A stretch of 64,000 nucleotides of DNA. It comes from Actinoplanes xinjiangensis. Its GTDB lineage: Bacteria; Actinomycetota; Actinomycetes; Mycobacteriales; Micromonosporaceae. Numbering within the stretch: the stretch's first letter is position 1; the number at the start of each line of letters is the position of its first letter. Of the stretch, positions 25,176 through 32,697 are shown piece by piece. Under the pieces are notes generated by a model that worked only from the letters and a program-made list of their open reading frames with translations, searched no databases and was not told the DNA's origin. The translations under genes and the position numbers were made by a program. The stretch covers positions 46,093 to 110,092 of the forward strand of contig NZ_QGGR01000032.1 of the NCBI RefSeq assembly GCF_003148685.1, written 5' to 3'.

Positions 25176-27046
25176 ACGGCGCAGACTCCGGCGCCCGCAG
25201 CACACTCGCCCTGCTGAAGGCCGCCTTCGCGCTGGCCTGGCAGGCCTCACCGTGGCTGCTCGCGGCGCGGATCGGCGTTGCGCTGGCCGGTGGCTTGGCC
25301 CCGGTGGCGGTGGCCTGGCTGACGAAGCTGCTGCTGGACCTGCTGGTCGACGGCGGTACGACCAGGGCGGTGGTGGCCGTGGTGCTGGCGCTGGCTGCGA
25401 CCACTCTTGTCGGCGCGCTGCTGCCGGCGGTCGGCAACTTCGTCGACGCCGAACTGAGCCGGCGCACTCAGCTCGCCGGGCGTGCCCAGCTCTACCGGGC
25501 GATCGGCGGCTTCGGCGGGCTCGGCCGTTTCGAGGATCCGGACTTCCAGGACCGTCTGCAACTGGCTGTCTCCGACGGTCCGGCGACCCCCGCCCAGGTC
25601 ACCTCGAACGGGTTGACGATCGCGCAGTCCGCGGTCACGATCGTCGGCTTCGTCGCCGCGTTGGCGAGTATGGCCCCCTGGATGGCGGTGGTGGTGGCCG
25701 TCGCGGCGATCCCGACCGTCCGGGCCGAGCTGACCCTGTCGCGGGCCCGGGCGGCGATGATGCTGCAACTGGGGCACGCCGGCCGGCGCGAACTGTTCTA
25801 CGCGGACCTGATCTCGTCGGTCACCGCGGCCAAGGAGGTCCGCATCTACGGGCTCAGCGACCTGTTCGCCGTCCGGATGACGACCGAGCTGCGGAAGATC
25901 AACCGGGGGATGCGCGGGCTGGACCTGCGAGAGCTGCGGATGCAGGCAGCACTGACCGGGATCGGCGCGGTGGTGGCCGGCGGCGGACTGGTGTGGGCGG
26001 CGCTCTCCGCCCGCTCGGGCCGGCTGGGCGTCGGCGACATCGTGGTCTTCGCGGCCGCCACCGCCGGGGTACAGAACCTGCTCGCCTCGATCATCGGCCA
26101 CGTCGCCCGTACCCATCAGGCGCTGTTGATTTTCACGCATTTCCAGCAGGTGGTACGGGCGCCGGCCGACCTGGCGCCGCTGGAGGGCCTGCCGGTGCTG
26201 CCCGTGCCGCCGCTGCGGGACGCCATCGAGCTGCGCGACGTCTGGTTCCGCTACGGCCCGTCGCTGCCCTGGATCCTTCGGGGCGTCAACCTCACCATCC
26301 GCGCCGGCCGGGCGACGGCGCTGGTCGGGCTCAACGGCGCGGGCAAGAGCACGATCGTCAAACTGCTGTGCCGGCTCTACGACCCGACCCGTGGCGCGGT
26401 GCTGTGGGATGGCGTCGACCTGCGCCGGTTCCCGATCGAGGAGCTACGCGAGCGCCTGGGCGCCGTCTTCCAGGACTTCATGTCGTACGACCTGAGTGCG
26501 GCCGAGAACATCGGGCTCGGCGACGTCGCCCGCCTGGACGACCGCTCGGCGATCGAGGCCACCGCCGAGCGGGCCGGCTGCCACCTGACCGTCGAGAAGC
26601 TGCCGCGCGGGTACGACACCCTGCTGACCAGGTTCTTCTCCCCGGACGAGGTGCTCGAAGGGGAGGTGCCGAGCGGCGTGCAGCTCTCCGGCGGGCAGTG
26701 GCAGCGACTGGCGCTGGCGCGCGCGTTCATGCGCGCCGACCGGGACCTGCTGATCCTGGACGAGCCGAGCGCCGGCCTGGACGCCGACGCCGAGCACGAG
26801 GTCCACACCCGGCTGCGGGAGCTGCGCGAGGGATCCACCAGCGTTCTCATCTCGCACCGGCTGAGCACGGTACGCGACGCCGACACCATCGCCGTGCTGT
26901 CCGGCGGGGTGGTCACCGAGCTGGGTGACCACGACACCCTGCTGGCGGCCGGTGGCACGTACGCCGGGCTCTTCACCTTGCAGGCGTCCGGCTACACCGC
27001 ATCGCCCGATGCGCGCGCAGAGCTTCACCCGTCGACCGGCGGGTGA
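25172..27046 (+). CDS. ABC exporter, fused membrane and ATPase domains
   Basis: A 624-residue half-transporter of the type I exporter fold. About five to six membrane helices in residues 20-310 (PVAVAWLTKLLLDLLV, TIVGFVAALASMAPWMAVVV) are followed by the nucleotide-binding domain with Walker A GLNGAGKST, signature LSGGQWQRLALARA, Walker B DLLILDEPSAGLD and switch His in LISHRLST. There is no N-terminal C39 peptidase domain, so leader removal would need another protease. It probably works as a homodimer exporting a peptide or lipid-linked product. It is coupled to the thioredoxin-like gene in front, and followed by the small Cys-peptide gene 49 bases on. Confidence 0.93.
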   Translation: MNGADSGARSTLALLKAAFALAWQASPWLLAARIGVALAGGLAPVAVAWLTKLLLDLLVDGGTTRAVVAVVLALAATTLVGALLPAVGNFVDAELSRRTQLAGRAQLYRAIGGFGGLGRFEDPDFQDRLQLAVSDGPATPAQVTSNGLTIAQSAVTIVGFVAALASMAPWMAVVVAVAAIPTVRAELTLSRARAAMMLQLGHAGRRELFYADLISSVTAAKEVRIYGLSDLFAVRMTTELRKINRGMRGLDLRELRMQAALTGIGAVVAGGGLVWAALSARSGRLGVGDIVVFAAATAGVQNLLASIIGHVARTHQALLIFTHFQQVVRAPADLAPLEGLPVLPVPPLRDAIELRDVWFRYGPSLPWILRGVNLTIRAGRATALVGLNGAGKSTIVKLLCRLYDPTRGAVLWDGVDLRRFPIEELRERLGAVFQDFMSYDLSAAENIGLGDVARLDDRSAIEATAERAGCHLTVEKLPRGYDTLLTRFFSPDEVLEGEVPSGVQLSGGQWQRLALARAFMRADRDLLILDEPSAGLDADAEHEVHTRLRELREGSTSVLISHRLSTVRDADTIAVLSGGVVTELGDHDTLLAAGGTYAGLFTLQASGYTASPDARAELHPSTGG

Positions 27047-27049
27047 GAG
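27024..27049 (+). repeat. Palindromic repeat, copy 1 (at exporter stop)
   Basis: A 26-base unit with arms CACCCG (27026-27031) and CGGGTG (27040-27045), spanning the exporter stop codon. The same unit, with two mismatches in the loop, recurs at 27309-27334 on the other side of the peptide gene. Confidence 0.75.
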
Positions 27050-27095
27050 ATACCGGCCGGGAACCCACCGGCCGGTGCACTGGAGGGAGCAACAG

Positions 27096-27299
27096 ATGAG
27101 CATGTTGGGCAAGCTTGCCGACCGCCTGCTGGCGACCGTGGCCCCCACGACGGAGGTCGAGGCGGCCTGCGTTCTGATCAGCACGGTGCGCACCCCGGCG
27201 GGCTACTGCGCCGGGGCCGACGGCATCGTCCGGTACAAGATCACCAGGAACTACGACTCGTGCCCGGCGCGGGTGACCTACAGCTGCCCGCGGCAGTAG
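27096..27299 (+). CDS. Small four-cysteine peptide, candidate exported disulfide peptide
   Basis: A 67-residue peptide. It starts at ATG 27096, with GGAGGGAG 6 bases upstream. The first 24 residues (MSMLGKLADRLLATVAPTTE onward) form an amphipathic, leader-like helix; the rest contains Cys25, Cys38, Cys56 and Cys64, enough for two disulfides, with a basic and Tyr-rich composition. No known RiPP leader family was recognised. Position after a MauD-like thioredoxin and an exporter, and before a signal peptidase, suggests it is the cargo: oxidised outside the membrane, trimmed and released. It is flanked by two copies of a palindromic repeat and followed by a terminator at 27339. It could be a bacteriocin or signalling peptide. 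Confidence 0.78.
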   Translation: MSMLGKLADRLLATVAPTTEVEAACVLISTVRTPAGYCAGADGIVRYKITRNYDSCPARVTYSCPRQ

Positions 27300-27308
27300 G
27301 CGTCCGGG

Positions 27309-27334
27309 TTCACCCGTCGATTGGCGGGTGAGAA
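27309..27334 (+). repeat. Palindromic repeat, copy 2 (after peptide gene)
   Basis: Second copy of the unit at 27024-27049: arms CACCCG (27311-27316) and CGGGTG (27325-27330). It differs only in the two loop bases. The pair brackets the peptide gene. Confidence 0.75.
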
Positions 27335-27338
27335 GCGG

Positions 27339-27370
27339 CGGACGGTGACCGGCCAGCCGGTCACCGTCCG
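27339..27370 (+). terminator. Strong terminator after the peptide gene
   Basis: A perfect 14-base stem (CGGACGGTGACCGG, arms 27339-27352 and 27357-27370) with a 4-base loop, 40 bases after the peptide stop. The signal peptidase gene beyond it must be read through or have its own promoter. Confidence 0.85.
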
Positions 27371-27526
27371 GTCGGGGCGGCAGGGAAGTAAACAGTCGAG
27401 CATGTCCGCAAGGTCTGCCGACTGGCTGCGTCACCCACGTCGCCTGCGACTGCTCCGCGTAGGGTGTTGTTCCTGCCGCCGGGCGCCCACTCGGCGGCAG
27501 GACTTTTCGCGAGACGGAGGACCGCG

Positions 27527-27943
27527 ATGCTGATCGCCGCCGCCGCGGTGTTCACGCTGGCCGGGGCCGGTGCACTGTGGATTCGAACCGCCATACTCGT
27601 GGCCGTCGTCCGTGGCCCGAGCATGCTGCCGACCTATCGCGACGGCGACCGGCTGATCGCCCGCCGCCGGCGATCGGCCGCGCCCCGGCGCGGCGACGTG
27701 GTGGTGTTCCGCAATCCGCGTCCGCACGGGGTGCCGGGATCCTCCGACGGGCCGCTACTGGTCAAGCGGGTCGCGGCGATCGCGGACGACGCGGCCCCGG
27801 ACGGGATTGCCGCCGCTGTCGTGCCGCACGGCCACGTCGCGGTGATCGGCGACAATCGCGCGCAGAGCCTGGACTCGCGGCACCTGGGCTTCATCCCGAT
27901 CGCCAACATCCTCGCCACGGTCGTCCGCCGCATCGGCGACTGA
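27527..27943 (+). CDS. Signal peptidase I-like protease (S26)
   Basis: A short, 138-residue S26 peptidase. ATG 27527 is chosen because GGAGG at 27516-27520 is 6 bases upstream; an earlier GTG at 27464 lacks a site. A single N-terminal membrane helix (LIAAAAVFTLAGAGALW) precedes the catalytic serine in RGPSMLPTYRDGD (Ser32) and the general base Lys80 in LLVKRVAAI; box E is GDNRAQSLDSRHLG. It would cut exported substrates on the outer face of the membrane. Its place in this cassette suggests a dedicated leader peptidase for the four-Cys peptide, as the exporter has no peptidase domain. Confidence 0.9.
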   Translation: MLIAAAAVFTLAGAGALWIRTAILVAVVRGPSMLPTYRDGDRLIARRRRSAAPRRGDVVVFRNPRPHGVPGSSDGPLLVKRVAAIADDAAPDGIAAAVVPHGHVAVIGDNRAQSLDSRHLGFIPIANILATVVRRIGD

Positions 27944-27966
27944 TCCCGCAGAGAGCGGGCTCCGGC

Positions 27967-28079
27967 GTGCACTCTCTCGCCTCGGCTGCCGGGCCCTGCT
28001 GACGACGGTCTTCGTCGTGGCGGTGGCCGGCAAGGTCGGCCCGGCGGCCTTCGCCGCCTTCGTCGGCTCGCTCCGGCCG
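27967..28079 (+). pseudogene. Remnant of a MauE-like (DoxX-family) membrane protein gene
   Basis: Beginning 23 bases after the signal peptidase stop, GTG 27967 starts VHSLA, and after a one-frame shift near 27980 the translation continues LGCRALLTTVFVVAVAGKVG, then AAFAAFVGSLRP. This is the first membrane helix and following loop typical of MauE-type redox partners of MauD. The similarity ends near 28079; the other three helices are missing. I infer a frameshifted and truncated gene that once completed the MauD/MauE pair of this cassette. Confidence 0.55.
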
Positions 28080-28157
28080 ATGAACAGCAGGCGCAGGATA
28101 CGACCGTTGTCCGCGGCAAGAGATTTCGTCAGGATGGGAAGGCGTTGGTCACCGTTG

Positions 28158-28505
28158 TCAGCTGGGAGGCGTCAGGCTGGCAGGAATGACCTCTCCCTTT
28201 TCTTCAGCGAATTCCGTGAGTAACTCCAACGCAAAATTGATGAGGTCCAGGTCAGCATCGGGAGGTAGGTCATTGATGCCAGTAACGGATCCAAGCCTCG
28301 TTGAGATTAGAATCGAATACCAGACGTGGTTCGAATATCTCCCGAGAAGGCGCGCGGCCACCCACTCCTGAAATCCGTCGAGCTGTGAGCGGTCCGATGC
28401 AAGGTCGAAACCCACCACAAGGGAGACCAGGCTCGCGAACCGGTCATCGGGTAGATACATGCCACGCCTACGTGTGAGATGGAAGAGAAGCTCTCCGAGG
28501 CGCAT
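28158..28505 (-). CDS. Small helical protein of unknown function
   Basis: A 115-residue protein starting at ATG 28505. It is mainly helical: MRLGELLFHLTRRRGMYLPD, LVVGFDLASDRSQLDGF, WVAARLLGRYSNHVWYSIL and LINFALELLTEFAEE. This layout (a MYLPD-type N-terminus, then an FxxWVxxR-type helix) recurs in small actinobacterial proteins near toxin genes that may be immunity factors; no firm family is assigned. Base use is less GC-rich than the neighbours, hinting at horizontal transfer. Confidence 0.72.
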   Translation of the reverse strand: MRLGELLFHLTRRRGMYLPDDRFASLVSLVVGFDLASDRSQLDGFQEWVAARLLGRYSNHVWYSILISTRLGSVTGINDLPPDADLDLINFALELLTEFAEEKGEVIPASLTPPS

Positions 28506-28695
28506 GTCCGATTGACCTCTCCGAGGTTGGGAGCCGAGGGCCACAGGTTCGATCAACATCAGCATCTTAAGGCGGGACGCTCCACAGGACCTGCCCACCG
28601 TCCACGAAACCACAGGGCTGGCGCACAGTCTCCTCGGGATGACAGGAGCCATCCTGCACCCGCAGGCCGACGGAGCCCATCCGATGAGGGCGTTT

Positions 28696-29190
28696 CTAGA
28701 TTGCAGCCCTCAAGCGGGCGATCTCGGTGACGATTCGCCGGCGGAGTTCGTCGTGGCGGGCCGCGAGGCCGGCCTCGGGTCCGTAGAACTCGTCAGGGTC
28801 GTAGAGCCAGACGGGCCTGCCGATGTGCGCCGGTTTCTCCCACTCATAGCGCGGGAACAGGTGCGCGTGCAGATAGGCGTCCGTGTTGCCGAGGATCTCG
28901 TAGTTCATCCGACGGAACCCGGTATCGGTGGCACGGCAGGCGGTCTCTACCGCCTGGCCCAGTGTGTCCATGCTGTCGAGGAATTCCAGACGCTGCCTCT
29001 TCGGCAGGTCCGTGAGTCGATCAACTCGTGGGTCGTCCACCAGTAGCACGCAGTATCCCGGCAGGAACTGAGTGTCTCCGATGACAGCGAACGACTGCGG
29101 CATCTTGGCCAGCAGAGTGGGGTTGGTCCCGGCCCTCGCGGACCCGATACGGTCCAACTTCCACGCCTCTGATGCAGTCACGTGCGCCAT
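28696..29190 (-). CDS. HIT-fold protein with an altered triad
   Basis: A 164-residue protein of the HIT (histidine triad) fold: FAVIGDTQFLPGYCVLLVDD near the middle and GNTDAYLHAHLFPRYEWE (residues 101-118) in place of the classic triad. His108 and His110 are present, but the third triad position is Phe-Pro-Arg rather than histidine, as in a subgroup of presumed nucleotide hydrolases/transferases with relaxed motifs. A cytoplasmic role in nucleotide hydrolysis is likely, but the substrate is unknown. ATG 29190 is the start. Confidence 0.82.
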   Translation of the reverse strand: MAHVTASEAWKLDRIGSARAGTNPTLLAKMPQSFAVIGDTQFLPGYCVLLVDDPRVDRLTDLPKRQRLEFLDSMDTLGQAVETACRATDTGFRRMNYEILGNTDAYLHAHLFPRYEWEKPAHIGRPVWLYDPDEFYGPEAGLAARHDELRRRIVTEIARLRAAI

Positions 29191-29279
29191 AAAACACGAC
29201 CCTTCGGCACGTGCTCAGCCGTACACACGCGGCCGATGCCCGAATTGCGGCAGATCCGGATGTTCAGCTCGTTTCAGGA

Positions 29280-30335
29280 TCACGGCCGCAGGCGAACCCG
29301 CTTGCCGCGGATGATGACGGCTCGGGGCTTGTCGAGTTGGCCGAGGTCGGTCCGTGGATCAGCGTCGAACACAACAGCATCAGCTGGGGCTCCGTCCACC
29401 AAGCCCGGCAGCCCGAGGTAAGACCGGGCGGTCCAGGATGCGGCGCCGATGGCGTGGTGTGGCGATACGCCGGCGGCTACCAGAGCGCGGATCTCATGGG
29501 CGATGGCACCATGCGGCCGTGAGTCTGTACCAGCCAGCACGGTGACCCCCGCTTCGACGGCGGCAGCGGTGAGCCGGGCATGCACGCTGGCTCCTGGCAC
29601 TTGCCAGCTCTTGCGTGCGCGTTCCGGATCGGCGTTGATCTGCGCGAGGTGAGCCGTGATCACCGACAATGTCGGAGTCAACGCGATGCCCTGCTCGGCC
29701 ATGCGCGGTAACAGTTCCAGGTCCAGGCCCATGCCGTGCTCGATGGAGTCCACTCCCGCCTCGACCGCCACCACACCACCTGCCGCGTGCTGGGAATGCA
29801 CCGCAAGGCGCCCACCGACCCCGTGCACGCGCGTGACAGCCTCGCGTAGCACTTCCACCGGCATGACGTCGTCGCCAGGCCGCCAGTCGATTACCACTTT
29901 GGCCCAACCGGTGCGGGCCGCCTGCTCGGCTGCGACGGCGGGCAGGTCGGCCGGTTCCGGCCGACGGCCCCAGCCCTGCATGAACTGCCCGTGCTGAGCG
30001 ATCCACGGGCCGGCGTGGAAGGCTCGCGGGCTTTCGTCCGCCCGCCCGAACCAGTCGGGCGGATCACCGGCCAGGCCGGGCGCACGGATGAGGGTGACTC
30101 CCGCATCCAAGTGCGCTTGTAGATCCCCCTGTAGGACGCGGACATCCAGTGGCTGGCCGGGCGTCTCGGCTCCGGGGTGGGTATGCGCATCGACAAGTCC
30201 GGGCAGAATCCAGCCCTCGGCAGCGAGCTCCGCACCGGCTACCGGGTCTGTGGTCCATCGATCTCCGTCGGCATAGAGATCGACTGGCTCTCCCTCAGGA
30301 AGAGCAAAACCGCGGACCCTCAGCACTGTCACCAC
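29280..30335 (-). CDS. Amidohydrolase (imidazolonepropionase-like)
   Basis: A 351-residue metal-dependent hydrolase. The metal motif is GLVDAHTHPGAETPG (His-x-His, about residues 50-54). Lysine or carboxylate positions lie in WAKVVIDWRPGD; downstream histidines are in AVHSQHAAGG and SIEHGMGLD, and the catalytic Asp is in VLAGTDSRPHG, all in the usual amidohydrolase order. The C-terminal strand LGQLDKPRAVIIRGKRV closes the small beta-sandwich. Members hydrolyse cyclic amides, dipeptides or triazines. GTG 30335 (or 30332) is the start. The gene stands alone. Confidence 0.88.
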   Translation of the reverse strand: MVTVLRVRGFALPEGEPVDLYADGDRWTTDPVAGAELAAEGWILPGLVDAHTHPGAETPGQPLDVRVLQGDLQAHLDAGVTLIRAPGLAGDPPDWFGRADESPRAFHAGPWIAQHGQFMQGWGRRPEPADLPAVAAEQAARTGWAKVVIDWRPGDDVMPVEVLREAVTRVHGVGGRLAVHSQHAAGGVVAVEAGVDSIEHGMGLDLELLPRMAEQGIALTPTLSVITAHLAQINADPERARKSWQVPGASVHARLTAAAVEAGVTVLAGTDSRPHGAIAHEIRALVAAGVSPHHAIGAASWTARSYLGLPGLVDGAPADAVVFDADPRTDLGQLDKPRAVIIRGKRVRLRP

Positions 30336-30745
30336 GCCACCCCGTATTGAACGTCACCCACACGGCCAGACGACCGAACGACCAGCATGCCACCCTGTGG
30401 CTGACGGGTCCGATCGGCGAACGGGACCGGCCCGCAACGGAAACCCCTAGTCAGAACGTCCGCTTTTCGGCGAGTCCGGAACCTGGCTGCTTGATCGCCC
30501 CACGGCATGCCCGGCACGTCGCGGCAGCTCGCCGGGCTCGCAGCGGCAGCCGATCGCTCCATCCATCCCGCGGCCAACAGCGAAGGCTGCGTCCGGCAGG
30601 TGACACCGGTCGAGGCCGAGCGATGAGGACACCACTCGACCTCGTCGCCGAACGCATGACCGATGCATTCGGCGACGAGGTCGAAGCTGGGAACAAGCCT
30701 CCCGGATGAACCGGCGGCGTGCGACGCCGGGGCCCCGGCGTCGGA
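30336..30745. other. Intergenic region, 410 bases, with a long hairpin
   Basis: No convincing gene on either strand. The notable element is the hairpin at 30636-30684, listed separately. Confidence 0.55.
30636..30684 (-). terminator. Long near-perfect hairpin, probable terminator
   Basis: Arms of 17 bases (30636-30652 and 30668-30684; right arm TTCGGCGACGAGGTCGA) pair perfectly. A further 4-base stem (30654-30657 with 30663-30666) caps the loop after one mismatch. It lies 62 bases downstream of the small secreted-peptide gene that ends at 30746 on the minus strand. Confidence 0.75.
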
Positions 30746-30904
30746 TTAGCGGAGCGGACCGATCGGGATGCACTTGGCCTGAATCGGATCCCACTCCGTG
30801 CCGGGCGGGCACGGCGCCGCGACCGACGGAGCGGCGAACGGGCCGGCCAGGAAACCTAGCCCCAGCAGGACGGTCACCACGACTCTGGAAGCATGCCTAC
30901 GCAC
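30746..30904 (-). CDS. Secreted two-cysteine micro-protein
   Basis: A 52-residue precursor. GTG 30904 has GAGGAG 7 bases upstream. The signal peptide (VVVTVLLGLGFLAGPFAAPSVAA, residues 8-30) leaves a mature peptide of about 22 residues: PCPPGTEWDPIQAKCIPIG and two more. The CPPGxxWxPxxxxC motif resembles the core of small secreted or chitin-binding-like modules, with one probable disulfide. Short length hides it from most gene finders. The function is unknown. Confidence 0.7.
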   Translation of the reverse strand: MRRHASRVVVTVLLGLGFLAGPFAAPSVAAPCPPGTEWDPIQAKCIPIGPLR

Positions 30905-31138
30905 TATCGGGCTCCTCGGTTGCTCGCGTTGATGCCTCGCGGTGCGCATCGGCCACACCGGTCGGCGACGCTCTCGATCGTATCGAGACGCAGCGATCAG
31001 CATAGATGTTTTCTCCGCGTGTGTGGGGACGACGTGACGGTCGCAGGGCGACACACCCGGTCCGGCGGCAGGCCCGGGGAGACGGCGAAAGAGTCGGCCT
31101 CCACGGCGGACCGGTGACATCGGTCAAGCGGACCCAAG

Positions 31139-31312
31139 TCCAACTTCGACTGCACGGAGCCTGACCGCGTCGCTCGTTTCTGGTGCGAGGTGTGGGGGCA
31201 CGTTGTACCGCCGCGGAGGGGTCCGCGGCATGGGACGATTTCGATCGCGCGGTGCAAGCGTCGCTTTCCGACGAGCGAGGCTGCCGAGCGGACCCGTCAC
31301 CGGGCTTCCGGG
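31139..31312 (+). pseudogene. Fragment of a VOC (glyoxalase-like) protein gene
   Basis: The frame at 31139 reads SNFDCTEPDRVARFWCEVWG, the first strand-helix unit of VOC-family proteins. From 31228 the similarity resumes in another frame as AWDDFDRAVQASLSDERG, then PSPGFR, also typical of that family. The fragment stops where the intact, oppositely oriented VOC gene begins (31323). One frameshift and loss of the 3' half mark it as a relic. Confidence 0.6.
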
Positions 31313-31322
31313 TAGCTACGGA

Positions 31323-31679
31323 TCAGTCCAGACAAAGACAGAAGGGGTGACCTGCGGGGTCCAGGAAGACCCGGTAGGACGTACCGGGCTGGTCCGGATG
31401 TTTGGTTGCACCGAGCTCGATCACTGTTTCCTCGGCGGCGTCGAGGTCGTCAACGAGCATGTCGAGGTGCATCTGTTTGGGTCGCTCCCGGGTCGGCCAC
31501 GTCGGCGGCACGTAGTCAGCCACCCGATGGAAGGCGATGCACTGGCCGACCTCAGGACAGGCCGAAGCCCGGTCGGCGGAGACGTCGACCTTCCAATCCA
31601 GCATCGCGCCGTAGAACCTGGCGAGCGCGCCAGGATCAGGACAGTCGATGGCGACGAGAGGCAAGCGAGCGATGGCCAT
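31323..31679 (-). CDS. VOC-family (glyoxalase/bleomycin resistance fold) protein
   Basis: A 118-residue single-repeat VOC protein: LPLVAIDCPDPGALARFYGAML at the start, then HLDMLVDDLDAAEETVIELGA and YRVFLDPAGHPFCLCLD at the end. Members bind a divalent metal between paired beta-alpha-beta-beta-beta units and act as lyases, dioxygenases or antibiotic-binding proteins; here the substrate is unknown. ATG 31679 is preferred to GTG 31700; neither has a clear ribosome site. Confidence 0.85.
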   Translation of the reverse strand: MAIARLPLVAIDCPDPGALARFYGAMLDWKVDVSADRASACPEVGQCIAFHRVADYVPPTWPTRERPKQMHLDMLVDDLDAAEETVIELGATKHPDQPGTSYRVFLDPAGHPFCLCLD

Positions 31680-31840
31680 GCCGGCCAGGATATCGACCAC
31701 TGCAATTGAGGCATTCCGAGAACGGCCGTTGACGGTTGACGACGGCGCCGGCCGAGCGCGGACAGCGCCAGTTGAGTATGCGTCGGGGCGCGTCGGTATA
31801 AGTCTCGGATACGGTGGTGATCGCTCGCCACAGTGCGGCC

Positions 31841-31953
31841 ATGCCGTACATCCGGGGTCGTGTCCTTGTGCGTGGGTGCTTTCGGGCAGACCAGTACACC
31901 TTCGTCAAGCCGATGCGAGTGGTGAGTGACGATGACGCGGGACTTCCGCGCCC
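31841..31953 (+). pseudogene. Fragment of a DUF402-like gene
   Basis: From ATG 31841 the translation PYIRGRVLVRGCFRADQYTF, then VKPMRVVSDDDAGL, resembles the first strands of DUF402 (phosphatase-like, nucleotide-binding beta-barrel) proteins. After DDDAGL the sequence diverges (PRPRSDPESG) and the conserved rest is absent. The frame stays open to 32059. Probably a relic; the identification is tentative. Confidence 0.4.
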
Positions 31954-32325
31954 TCGATCAGACCCCGAAAGCGGCGTGAGCAGGCTCGGACGTGACCGGA
32001 CGCGGATCGTTCTGTGTCTGACCCCGGCCTTCGGACGGCGTGGTCGCCTTCTTGATTGATCCCATCCGGTCACGTGCACCGGTATCGCCTCGGTCCACGC
32101 CGTGCCGACCGCGGTACCGTCAGCCCAATGCTCAAGTCGCGCAGCGGCGCCTGGTCGAGAGGGCGCCCGGATGCGAGATCCCCCATAGCGGAATCCGATC
32201 ATCCGGCAAAGCGTGCCAGCCTACGTCGACTTCAGGTCGATGTTTTGTCTGACATGGTTTCCGGGGCCGGTCCGGGTGGGTGGGGTATGTCCCCAAAAAT
32301 GTCCCGTCCCGGTTCCTGCCCGACG
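31954..32325. other. Intergenic region, 372 bases, nothing recognised
   Basis: Sequence between the DUF402-like relic and the STAS gene. No gene, repeat or RNA was recognised. The minus-strand frame across it lacks any family feature. Confidence 0.5.
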
Positions 32326-32697
32326 TTACCCGGTCTCCTGACTCATGAAGCGCTCGGTGGGCAGGCCACTGAAGTGCAGCAGCCAGAGCGTCTGCGGGGA
32401 GGGCCGGACGAACCGGCAGGTGACCGTGCGACTCTCCGCGCTCTGTTGCGCCTCCAAGAGGGCACGCAGGCCGGCGACATCGCAGAACTCGACCCCCGCG
32501 AGGTCGATCGCCACGTCGCGAGCACCTTCGGCGGCTATCGTTTCGCGGAGCTGCCCTTTGACGGTCACGGCGTTGGCGACATCGAGTTCGCCGGCTACGG
32601 CGATGATGAGCCCTTCGCCGTCTCGCCAGGACAACAGGCGTGCGCTGCCGGCTCGCTTCACACAGAAACCGGGAAACCACAGATCGTCGGCGTTCAT
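32326..32697 (-). CDS. STAS-domain anti-sigma antagonist-like protein without the usual serine
   Basis: A 123-residue protein. ATG 32697 has GGGAAGG upstream. The STAS fold is clear: LIIAVAGELDVANAVTVKGQL (residues 30-50), then ARDVAIDLAGVEFCDVAGLRALL. In SpoIIAA-type antagonists the loop reads D-S/T-x-G and the Ser/Thr is phosphorylated by the anti-sigma kinase. Here it is D73-V74-A75-G76, so phosphorylation at the usual site is impossible. It may act constitutively, bind another ligand, or pair with a different kinase. It is divergent from a histidine kinase gene, with an operator-like palindrome between them. Confidence 0.85.
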   Translation of the reverse strand: MNADDLWFPGFCVKRAGSARLLSWRDGEGLIIAVAGELDVANAVTVKGQLRETIAAEGARDVAIDLAGVEFCDVAGLRALLEAQQSAESRTVTCRFVRPSPQTLWLLHFSGLPTERFMSQETG

